From the NCBI GenBank assembly GCA_037367405.1, contig JAZKJV010007248.1:766501-830500 (forward strand): DNA of 64,000 nucleotides, written 5' to 3'. Each line of letters starts with the position of its first letter. Positions within the stretch are counted from its first letter, which is position 1. The position numbers were made by a program, and so were the translations under genes. Below, piece by piece: positions 32,501 through 43,700 of the stretch. The stretch is from Ottelia alismoides. Lineage: Eukaryota > Streptophyta > Magnoliopsida > Alismatales > Hydrocharitaceae. The notes below the pieces were generated by a model that saw nothing but the letters and a program-made list of their open reading frames with translations, did no database searches and was not told where the DNA came from.

Positions 32501-33320
32501 CCCACACTGGCTGCCATCCTCCATTTATTGCTATCATCCTATATGCTTTCTTTTTTCCAAGAAATCTTGCTATGCGTTCAACCTGCTTCGAGAATTACCG
32601 ACCCAAACCATCATCTATGATCAAATTTCAAAAATTGCAATCGAGCAGAGCCCTACCAACCCGAACTTATGTCCATATCGCCCATGTCACCCCATGGCCA
32701 ATCTAACAAAAAGACTTCTGATTATGCCTAAATATGCAACCTCTCAAAAAAGTAATAGGAAAAGACTCTGCCCAAACAAAATGTGAACAAGCCTTGAACG
32801 ACCTACCTTGAGTCTTAGAGAAAGGAAGGCCTAAACAACCAGACCAAAGTATACATTTGCAAAAAAATATGAGAAGAAAAGTAACGACAACGAGAAAAAG
32901 CTTGTCGGAGAAGAAAATTAAGGTGGGTTCAAGAGTGTCACCGGAAATCGGATCGAGCTGAGCTCCACTTGCGGTGACGTCGCCGGTGTGCATTCGTTGA
33001 GACGGAGAGGAGGATAGATTGCCGCCCTGGTGACCGAATGGCGGCGAGAGGACCAATGGCGGCGGCTGCAGTGACAAGGACGCCGCTTCCGGGAGGAAGA
33101 GGAGACGGTGGTGGAGCTGATGGTAGGAGAATGGACGCTAGGGCCGCGATGGAGAGCCCAGGAGCAGTGGTGGGAGGCCGGTGCAGTGGTTTCGAACGGA
33201 GGAGGCGGTGAATGGGCAGGAGAATTGGACCGGGAACTCCCGCGGGTGAGGGGAGGGGAAAGGGGGCTTTTGTATGCAATGATGCAAAAGCAAGAAGTGC
33301 CCTCTCATTAGAATCTCCAA
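32501..33320. other. GC-rich block without a supported gene
   Basis: At 32930-33270 the DNA turns GC-rich with GCC-repeat character. Overlapping open frames occur on both strands, but all are low-complexity (proline/serine or glycine-rich). It could be the 5' leader of the L1 fragment to its left or an old captured exon; neither can be shown. Confidence 0.4.
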
Positions 33321-33560
33321 GGCCATGTTTGATTGGAGAATAATCACTCGAATAACTCTCCTTCCGATACGGTTCCCAGTGATACGACTATTCCTCATTA
33401 TTCTATCTTATTTCACTCTTATTCCTATCTTTATCCCACCTTACCTACCTTTATTTCACCTTATTCTCCTTATTCCTATCCTCCAGCCGAACAAAGAATA
33501 GACTCTTATTCTCCTTATTCCCCATCCTTTTTCCTGCTTATTCCCGAACCGAACGGGCCC
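33321..33560. mobile_element. Probable Tourist-like MITE, TTATTC-rich
   Basis: The ends GGCCATGTTTGATTGG and the complement of GGGCCCGTTCGGTTCGG form an imperfect inverted repeat of the Tourist type. The interior (about 240 bp) repeats CTTATTC(C/T) units. The flanks (CCAA, TCAA) do not show a clear TAA/TTA duplication. Confidence 0.5.
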
Positions 33561-33614
33561 TCAAGGGAAAAAAACCTTAAAATGGGGACGGTGCGAAAAT
33601 AATTCGCATAGTAT

Positions 33615-33790
33615 GTATATAGCAAATAATTTGCCGTTTCATGTTCCACGCACGGTAAATAGTTTACCGTTTACGGTAAATGATTTGCCGCACTATTTGA
33701 ACGGCCAGATCCAAAATCTCAGCACCTCTCCCGTCCGTTCATCTTGCGCGGCAAACGGTTTGTCGCGCCACGGTAAATCATTTGTCGATA
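33615..33790. repeat. Cluster of CGGTAAAT-ATTTGCCG palindromes
   Basis: Five imperfect palindromes of the form CGGYAAAYnRTTTRYCG occur at about 33622, 33653, 33674, 33750 and 33771. The spacing is irregular (21-76 bp). They do not belong to an element I could delimit. Confidence 0.65.
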
Positions 33791-34439
33791 TATCCCTATT
33801 TTGAGAAATATTTTCACGTTGTCCCATTTCGGTAAAATTTTTTACCCCCCTTCCCCTTTAAGTAACCGTCCCTTGTCCTCTTATATTCATTTACTTTATA
33901 TTTATTTAGGGATTTTAAATCGCAAATAATCTTTTTAAAGTACCTTTGGACCTTCTAAACATCGTTATTACCTCTTCGATCTCGTGAACTTGTTAACTCT
34001 TACCTCATAAATCATGTGATTAACTCACATTCATTGGCCATTAACATTAACAGGATTCCGTTAATTGGTTGGTAAGAAATTACAATGGAATGGGATCAAG
34101 ACAAGAATGGAACTAACAATGAAATGGAAAGGAATAAGCTTTTACATTCTATTGTTTGGTTCATATTATGAATTGAAAGATTTATTATGAGACATACTCC
34201 TTTCTTGTATTTGGAAAGGGAGAAGAATAAAAAGAAAATAACATTCTTTTTTATATATTTCGTTAAGTAGGAAAAATAATCGGTATCCTCCAAGTTATTT
34301 TTTCCATATAGAAAAAATAATCAGTATGTTCCAAGTTATTTTTTTCATATAATTGATATGTAATCAAATTTGAAAGGAGACTACTTTGACTTTTTTCATA
34401 TAATTGATATATTTGATATATCCATGTCCGCTAGATATT

Positions 34440-35240
34440 TTATTATCATATCTATATCCATATCATAAAAAAAGTTGAAAATATTACGGGTATCCGTACC
34501 CACAAAAAATAAAAATGCATATCCATGTTCGTATACGTATACACTAAAATATAACCACTATCCATATCCTAAAAAACTAAAGATGGTATACATATCCATA
34601 TCTATATTTGCAAAAAAAATACGAATTCATTTCCATGTCCATATACATGTCCGCAAAAAAATCTTCATTTGTGTCCATATATGTATCCGCAAAAAAAAAT
34701 AAAATGCATATCCATATCCATATATGTATCCGCAAAAAAATTAAAATGCATATCCATATCCATATGTGTATCCGCTACAATATAATCGATATCAGTATTT
34801 TACAAAAAAATGAAAATTACTTTTGTATCCATATCCATATTAGAAAAAAAATCCCATATCCCTATCCATATCCGTATCAAAAAAATAAAAAACACATATC
34901 TACGTTCGTATATGTATCCATATAAAATCATATTTTGATATATTTTATCTATATAATAGATATATTTAATAAATATGTATCAGTATCCGATAGAATATCT
35001 TGTAACCATATTTGTATCAGTATCATAAAAAAATTGAAACGTATCTATATCCATATCTACAAAAAATCACATATGTATGTTAGTATCCATATATACATAT
35101 ATTTGTAATGTATCTGACCTTTTATGTCCATATATTTTTATCCATGTCGATGTCCATATATCCATGTTCAAAAGAAAAATATCCATGTCATTATCCAAAA
35201 AATATTTAAAAAGAAAAATACATATCATGTCGGTAATCAT
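34440..35240. repeat. Degenerate TATCCATATCC repeat region
   Basis: Some 800 bp consists of ATATCCATATCC and GTATCCGCAAAAAAA words in loosely periodic order (about 40-60 bp). A similar but shorter region at 45050-45310 ends with CCGATTGCATCCCTACTA, so both may be bodies of one MITE family. No coding potential. Confidence 0.6.
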
Positions 35241-35534
35241 GTATTTGTAACAATGATATATTAATCAAAAAATATTGAAGAAGAATACATTCATTAACAT
35301 TTGTAAGGAATGGAATCCCAATTCACAAGGATACATAGCAATGGCTATTCACATGTGTGAGGGAATCTGATTCCATTGTAATCGTTATTCATGCTTTAAT
35401 ATGATCTAACAAACACAGGAATAGAATCGACATAGGAATGATGATTCCATTTCCCCTTCTATTCCAGCATAACAATGGGGGTCTTAATTTTTTTAGCAAA
35501 CTACTTATTTTGTTTATCAAAATTACAAATAATA

Positions 35535-36240
35535 CACATTCCATTCTCCAACCTCACCCTCCTCCCCTTCCTCATCCAGCACCGACATCCTCCCTTTGTT
35601 CTACCCACCTCCCTGACCTCTGGCCCCTCCTCGACCTATGTCCCCTCCTGAACCTCTGCCCTCCCTCTACTCCACCCACCTCCCCGGCCTACACCCCCTC
35701 CCGGACCTCTGCCCTCCATTTGCTCCACCCACCTCCACGACCTCCAACCCCTCCCCGACCTCTGCCTCCTCCCGAACCTCCACCCTCCCTCTGCTCCACC
35801 CACCTACCCGACCTACAGCCCCTCCTCGACCTCTGTCTCCTCCCGGACCTCTGCCCTCCCTCTGCTCTACACACCTTCCCGACCTATAGCCCCTCTTCAA
35901 CCCCTGCCCCCTCCCAAACCCCCACCCTCCCTCTACTCCACCCACCTTCCTGACCTCAAGTCCCTCCCTGACCTCTGCCCCTTCTCAGACCTTCCCCTCC
36001 CTCTGCTTCACCCACCTCCCCGACCTCCGCCCTGTTCCCGACCTCCGCCCTCCCTTTGTTACAGCCTCCTCCCAGACCTACGCCTCCTCCTCGACCTCCG
36101 CCCTCCCTTTATTGCAGCCTTCTCCCCACCATTCAACCTCTTGTTACCTCCCCAACCTCTGCCCTCCACTGTCGTCGTGACCTCCTCCCCCCTCCACCAT
36201 GCCCATGCGACCTCCCTTTGCCGCAACACTACATCCCCCA
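35535..36240. repeat. Pyrimidine-rich minisatellite, ~71-bp unit
   Basis: About eight imperfect units carry the core CCCTCCCTCT(A/G)CTCCACCC, at roughly 35659, 35711, 35782, 35855, 35924 and onward. Open frames in all phases are proline/leucine repeats of the array itself, so I do not call a gene. The array is almost purely C/T on the plus strand. Confidence 0.8.
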
Positions 36241-36403
36241 TGTGGGTCGGCTTTTCCCTTCTAATGGAGTTACACATCACATGATATGCAGTAAGCGAAG
36301 AGGAATGAGGGGGAGAGAAGAAGGAAGGAGACATATTGGAAGAAAATCCACCCTTGGAAGAAAACCCAAGCAAGTTGACCATGGGTCTTGTATGAGTTGG
36401 TGG

Positions 36404-36406
<3 letters not shown>

Positions 36407-36454
<48 letters not shown>
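36407..36454. repeat. (TA)24 microsatellite
   Basis: An uninterrupted TA dinucleotide run of 48 bases. Confidence 0.95.
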
Positions 36455-36455
<1 letters not shown>

Positions 36456-38350
36456 CTTTACACCAGAATCCTTGAGAAGAATAATATATTGATTTGATCC
36501 CATCGAATCTCTTCCCTAGTGGAGTAAGGCTGTCACAATGATAAATTTAAATCATGCAAAATATTGTGTTTATGTTTTTGATGTTGTGCTTATTTTTATC
36601 CAACATGGTAATAGAGTACGTCATTTCATGTGTATCTTTATTGTGAGAAATGCGAAGGAATGAGATAATTTTATCAATGGATGATGTTTCTTATATAGAG
36701 TTGAAACTCTAAAACCAAAATCATATAAAAGAGGAAACTATAATAGTCCTTAAGTCTCAAATTGACGGCAGGTTTTGTGGGGTAAAACGGAGCAATTTTT
36801 AGGAGTCGAGGGGGTAATAATGATGTTTAGAAGATCAAAAAGGTAATTTAGAAAGATTCTAAGGTTCGTGAGGTACAAATCCCTTCATTTATATATTTAT
36901 TATGAAATAGTTATATTTATTTATCTTTGATAATATTTTTAAAGTTTATATAGATATATAATAGACTTTATGATGCTTTAGACATAATACGTGTCTTCTT
37001 ATATGTTTGATATCATTATTGTGTGTTAAATATTAATTGTTACGAATTATTTTATAATTCCACAATGAAGTTCAACAAATGGAATCGCATTATAAAAAAT
37101 AAAATTGATTTATGATAAAGAATAATTTGATATTCATAGAAAAATCTTTTTTAGATTAATGTATGACAATGAATATTATTTGTTGTAAAATCATATATGT
37201 TTCTTTAAATTTTGCAGTAAAAATCATATTTATTGTTGTATTACAAGCGATGAATCATAAAATAATAATTATTTATTGATTTAGAAAAAATGCTTCCCAA
37301 TTAATAATGATTAGTAATTTTTTTGATAAAAAATGAGTGGATAATCGTCATTATACTAATCCTTTAGAAATGATTATGGAATTCGTAGTGAACTATAATA
37401 ATATATTATTTGTTAACATATCTTTCATAGTTAGATGTACAATAATAACAAAATTTCGTTGTAAGATTCAAATCTGACTCTTTAAATTCTCAACTGAAAT
37501 CATATATGTTGTGTATTGCTATTAACAAATATTATAACAATGGCAGTAAAATAACTTTTTCAAATATATGCTAGATTAACAACAGTTGATACATTTTCTA
37601 CAAAAATGAACATTGTGAAAATAATTAAGCATTCATTACCATATCTTTTATAGTTAAAATATAACATATATCCGTTGCAATTTTATATCTCATCTTTAAA
37701 TTTGCATAGAAAATAATATCAATTGATATATTGATAGCAAAATATTATATAGCAAATGATATCTATCATTTTTTTCTTAATTCTTGCTAATTTAACAATA
37801 ATTGCTGCAAATTTAGGGAAAAGTTCAATGAATGATCATTGTTTTGTGAACATTTAGTGACGAATATGCATTCGACGAGAATTAAAATTTTTAATATTCA
37901 TTGTCATATTTTTGCAGTTAGCATATGACAATAAATATTTTTCATTGCATAATTATATATAATTCATTCGATCACAAGAAAATCATCTTTGTTGCTATAT
38001 TCCAATCAACAAATCAAATAATAACAGTTTTGCGTCGATTTTTTCTTCTAATCGCTCCTAAAATAACAATGATAGGTACAAATTTTAGTGAAAAAATCAA
38101 TGTGATCATTGCTTATGAACCTTCAATAATGAATATGACATTCATTATGAATTAAAAATAAAAGAAACTTGCAATGAATAATATTTCTTGTTATAAATTT
38201 AACATATATGACAACGGGTATTCAAATTATTCACTGCTAGACTAGAACCTGCGGATATATCATGCCTAATCCAAATTGTATGTCAAAGACTAGCAAGCTG
38301 ATCGTTTGGTCTATTCGCTAATTAATTAAATTTGAGTGCATGAAACATTC
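36455..38350. repeat. Very AT-rich region with ~4 diverged tandem units
   Basis: No genes. Between about 37140 and 38150 a diverged unit recurs, marked by TTTAAATTTTGCA...AAATCAT(A)TTTGTTG at about 37208, 37481, 37697 and 37970 (spacing 216-273 bp). Similarity between units is only moderate. Confidence 0.5.
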
Positions 38351-38359
38351 AAGGGCAAT

Positions 38360-38412
38360 AAAAAATGGTGAAGCCTTCTCCCACTTTTAAGTAGGGTCGA
38401 CTAGGTGGATTA
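38360..38412 (-). repeat. SINE/RTE 3'-tail fragment
   Basis: The minus strand reads GTCGACCCTACTTAAAAGTG and GGAGAAGGCTTCACC followed by a T-run, the same tail as in the SINEs at 43.3-43.8 kb. Only the tail is present. Confidence 0.5.
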
Positions 38413-40620
38413 AATATGGGTGCAAGACAAGGACTTCCCATGTGGTGAGTCTCTACATTCAAGGGGTATAAAAAATGGCGAAGCTCTTAGCGAGTGTAGA
38501 ACCTAGAGATGAATCAAGAGGATCCTGACGCCTGGTCCAGGAGGGCATGTGGCGGTCGATAAGTCAGCTCCGACAATTGTTGTATCGGCGCCTCTCTCGG
38601 CTCTCGGATCATGAATAATCAACTCAAGCAACAATGGTAAAAAACCCACATATGTATACGTGTAAAGAGATCATGCATGTGTGAGTGATGAAAGTTATTT
38701 TAACTATACATGAAATGTGTATAAGGCAAGCAGTTAGAATGTTTTCCACGTGAGCAAACATGGATAGACCACAAAAATGAAACCTAACTCAGAAAATCAA
38801 GCACAAAATTGTTGGTTCTGCATCCTATTAGATTTTTATGTATTTTGTGGGTTGTTAAATTTTTATAATTTTTATTTGATTTTTATTTTTATACTTTTTT
38901 ATGAATTTTAATTTTTCAAATGTTTTTTAATTAATAATAAATATATAATACTATATAGTGAGAGAGATATAAAGAGAGATAAAAAGGAGTTTTGCATTTT
39001 TAAAATTAAGCAAACAAGATCAAAATGCATAAAATAAAATATTTTTGAATTTTTTATATTTATCCCTTTTATGGTATTTTTAGATCTTTTTAAGCTTTTT
39101 ATGTTCATGTTCAAAGTTTATTAATTTGAGGTGTAAAAATATAAAAATAAATCAGGTTCCAAAATGTATATATTGACAAAAAGAATTAGGGTTATAATTA
39201 TCATTTTTATGTGATTTCCTTGCCTATCTCCCACTACTTTATTTATTGTCAACCAAGTCAAGGTTTGACTTGATCTCGAGGGTCAGGGTTCAGTATCTAT
39301 GATACCTCCTTTATTTTTCTTTTCTTTTATTTATTCCTTCATTTTAGAGTTTAATTACATATATTTACATACACTATATAGGTGAATGTACATGTGTTAA
39401 TTCGAGTATGTTATTGATATTTACATGCCTTTATCTATGGATTAAAGTCTAAAATGAATGAATAAATGTGCATGAATGGTAATTCATATGTGAGTCTCTA
39501 CATTCAAGGGCTATACGACTAACAATTTAGCCCACGAATCTTTTAAACAAATGAGTTATATGTATGTAAACAAAATAATGTCTTTCGCTGCTTGAATTAA
39601 AATTTTTTAAATGCATAACATTAGATTTCTTTAAAACATTTTCACACATCCTCGCAATGTGTCACAGGATCATCAACCACCATAACCAATAGACCATTGC
39701 CATCAGCTAAATAAAACGTAAAATTTGGACTTGAATTTTGACAAGTTCAGGAGAAGGTATTGTCTATGCCTCTTTAGGAAAGAGTATGGATAGCGATACA
39801 ACTCCATCATCTTCATTTCTCCATCCCCACCTCCAATTTTGCCATTCTGACCATCGGAGGCTCATTGGAGGTCGAGAATGGAGGGAATGTCAAGGACTTC
39901 ACTATTTTGAAGTAGGCTCCCAAATTTAAGCCCATCCTGGCGCTCTTAGTGAGTCTCTATGTGCTGAGATATAACTGAGTCTTCCACTCGCTTTTAACAT
40001 GTTGGTTATGGCAGTGATTTATACCATGGTTGTTGATCGATAAAAATCAATGCATGTGAATCGACGATAACCACATCGTCGTGTGCCCTAGCAATCAAGC
40101 TGAATCAATCATAAAAATCAAACTCAAACAGCAGCACACTCAGGTGTCAGTGAGTGCATACTGGTCTGAACAGGTCGGATCGCAGGGAGGTATGCATGCA
40201 GATGCTCGAATTGCTTCTTTTTTTGCTCTACGTGTTTTAACTTGTGTAATAAAAATGACCATGACAAACTAAAAACGCACACATGATTTTAATCAGAATT
40301 AAAACAAGATAGCTAAAAACTTACATTCACGATATCATACAAAAAAGTCGAATTTCAAGCGATCGTGAATGAGCACATCATAGTAGAAAGGTATCGCACA
40401 CTTCTTTTGTGTGAGAGCTCCATATTACAAAAAGAACTAGCATGCAAAATTTTCCGTGAATTGAGCATTGATCCTTTCAAACAGTGTCATATTTGGTTAT
40501 GAACAAGATAAAGATGCATGTAAAGTGCAGCAGGATGTGTTTTTCCTCTTCAGAATAAACTGACTCTTGCCAATTGGGGAATGCAGAAAGGGAAAATTCT
40601 ATATTTCCAGATATTTAATA
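38413..40620. other. AT-rich intergenic DNA, no gene recognised
   Basis: I see no coding family, RNA gene or delimitable element. The right edge is likely the 3' flank (untranslated end) of the minus-strand Sel1-like gene ending at 40724. Confidence 0.5.
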
Positions 40621-40723
40621 TCTTACAGTTAGTAAGCTACAAACAAGAGCAGCTAACCCGGCGATTTTAGCAAATGGGGAAAAAAGTAACCTATGGACTT
40701 GAACAAATTTTTAATAAGCTCGA

Positions 40724-40776
40724 CTATTTTGCTTTGTCATCCAAGTCGTCAGAGTCGGAATCACTAGCGTTGTACC
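40724..40776 (-). CDS. Exon 3 (last coding exon) of the Sel1-repeat gene
   Basis: After TTTGTGTAG, 53 bases encode GYNASDSDSDDLDDKAK and TAG (40726-40724). The intron between exons 2 and 3 is 77 bp (40853-40777), of ordinary plant size. Confidence 0.85.
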
Positions 40777-43700
40777 CTACACAAATAGTAAAAATTTACA
40801 TGACTTTTCACAGTAACAACTACAGGATCAAATTCAAAGAAATAGATAATTACCTGGATGTTTATTGCTGACCTTCGAAACTGATGACCGACAACGTGCA
40901 GCTCTGTTTATCCAAGCTTTCCCCTGAAAAGAACCCACAAATTTCCCAATCAGGATCATGGAACAAAAGGACCACCATGCCAAACCTCTTTAGCAAGATC
41001 AAAGCAAAAGAACAAGAACATGTGTCCTACATCTTATGGGACTCCAAAACATAAGGGAAACAAACCATGCCGATATTACCAGAGAGCATCATCACGGATA
41101 CCATCATCACGACCTTGGGTCTTTTAAACAACCACATGAAAAGCTTCACCTGTGTAAAGATGCCATACACTCCCGAAGCAATCCACAATCTCTTTCCAAA
41201 TTCCTGCATCGTGCAGCAGCTGCATTGTGCAGCGACTTATAAATCTCCTTAACTAAAGAACCGAAGTCATGCAACTGATGCTCAGAGATCTCAGAACAAC
41301 TCAACAAAGATCAGAACCAGTGCTCCATCCCTTCACAAATCTAGCACTTTTGCTTCATGGTCAAATGTGAAGGCGAAGAGACACAAGAAATGACAAATTT
41401 CTTTTCAAACCAACCATCTCTCTGAAACCTAAACGACGTCCATCCCCAAGATTTGTCCTCGAAAGGTAGTAGCATCCGACATGACAACGGATGTCCCTTC
41501 AGACAGTTGTCGGTGCTCATGGACCTAGCTGGCATCTCCAAATAAGACATATCATAGATGCCTCCCAACTTTTCACCACCGACTTCATAAGAAGGGGCCT
41601 TATTCGTCTCCTCGAGCTTGAAAACACCAAGGATGATATCATCCTAGGGTTGTATGACCAGTCCCAAATCCAATCCACCAATGCAATGCCTTGATCTTCT
41701 TGCCCAAAATTGGATCAATATATTCTGCATCATGGACTCAAGGCATGTCTACACTCCAACTCGCAACCTACCCACAGATAGGTAAAATACTCTAATATTC
41801 AAGAAAACCACCAAAGAAACACTAGCCTCCCACCTTTTAGCAGGCACCTTAACTCCCAACAACCCAACTTTCATTCGAATTTTATTCCAACGCAAGGTGC
41901 CCGGCAACTGACCACATTCCACTGCCAACACCTTGGGCATGCTAAACAAAGCAAAAGCAAATATTCCTTTATCAACTATAGTAGAGGTACCCTTCGTCGC
42001 CATTGCACCTCTCTTAACAAAAAATAGAATATTATTTGCATACTAGAACATAGAAATGGATGAGCCGTAAGGCTAGTACCCATCAAAAGCCCCCTTTGAG
42101 CCGCCTGATCCAAGAGCATCTGCAACAACAGTGAAAACAAGATGTGCCAGAAGACATCATAACCACATTCCCTATCGATGTTGGAAGAAACTCCCTTCAT
42201 GATGCATGTTAACCAAGACGGATATAACATCATATTCATACACCTTTTCTTCCAGACATCCAAATGTCAGAAAAACCTCTTTTGGACCAAGAGAGACTCC
42301 AATCCACCCAGTCATATGCCCTTGAGAAATCCACCCTCTAAAGCAAATCATGCACTCCTCTTCCAATTAGAGCCATTATATCGGGGGCATACATCATCAA
42401 TCATGAGCGTCCCTACAAAAGCAGCATGTTGATGCCTAGCGATATCATCCAGAACCACCCGAAGCATATTAACCAATAGCTTCGTTAAAATTAAATAAAT
42501 AGCATTCTACATCACAATGACCTTGAAGTCCACCATTAAAGCAACATCTTTTTGGGGGAACAGAAAAAAGGATCGTGTTATCTATTCAAGGCGAGAGTTA
42601 TGCATCGAGCTCCTCAATAAGCTCCAAAACATCTGCAGCCGCCACCTCCCTGAATTCATATAAGAAAAATACCAAATAGCCGTCCAGTCACGAGGACTCA
42701 TGTACATTCATCGTATCATCGATTCATTAGTATCATCAATATACTGCTCTGCAAAATGATGAAGCAAACCATCAACATGCCTCGCCCCTGAACTGCTCAT
42801 GCCAGGTCCAGACCAACGCCAACCACTTACCATCTTCCACTAAATAAACTACATTAAGTGACCCACCATTGCTTTTCAAGCTTTCTGTCTCGCTAACACC
42901 CCCCTCACATTTGCCTTCCACTAACCACAAAATGAAAAATGGTTGTGTTCGCATCTCTCCTTCGACTAGGTTTACCACAAGAATTGCTTCTATTACTCCT
43001 CTTGTTTCCTATCTTCCTCCAACACCACATTTTAATGATCTCTTTTCCAACTAGCTCCCAACAAGCTCACTAACTGTCTTCCACCTGATTAAGTCCGCCA
43101 CCACCTCATGCATATAAGGTGCTAATGAAATGACTTCAAATCCACCTCGATTCATATTTCTTTCACTCTAAAGTTATCGATTCTGAATTTGAAATCAAAT
43201 TTCGATAAAAGTTGCTAATTTCAATTCAAAATCAATTTATTTTAAGTTTCGAACATCAAATTCGATTCATTTTAGTTCAAACCTGAAATGATAAATGATG
43301 CTTTAAAACTTATAAATTAGTTTATATAAAATGATATAGTTTTTTTAACCACTTCAATGGTTTGGTGGTAGTGTAGTGTGCCTACCAACCAAAAGATCGT
43401 TGTTCAAATCCCTCCTTGTGGGAGTTGCGTTAGATAGCTGACCGTCAGCGTATAAATAGTCGGATCTTTCAACATAGATTTGAGCAAGAAATTGTGTATC
43501 TGACCCTACTTAAAGTGGGAGAAGGCTTTGCCATATTTAAAATGATACAATTTTAAAGAATTTATTTTATAATTATATTTTTGGACATAGATAAAACAAC
43601 AACAAAGCCTTTTCCCACAATAAGTAGGGTCGACTAAAAAAGGCAAAGCCTTCTCCAACTTTAAATATGGTCAGTTACATGGATTCTTGCTCAAATCCAT

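Noticed and set aside
32938..33311. Open frames on both strands in a GC-rich block
   Set aside because: Low complexity, mutually overlapping and without recognisable domains; kept only as a composition anomaly.
34475..34925. Tyr/Ile/His/Lys-rich open frames
   Set aside because: They are translations of the TATCCATATCC repeat and have no gene signature.
35438..35953. A 171-codon proline-rich frame
   Set aside because: It is the translation of the ~71-bp pyrimidine minisatellite; other phases are open too.
43356..43412. A-box and B-box that could suggest a tRNA gene
   Set aside because: No cloverleaf can be formed and the unit continues into a LINE-like tail; it is a SINE head.
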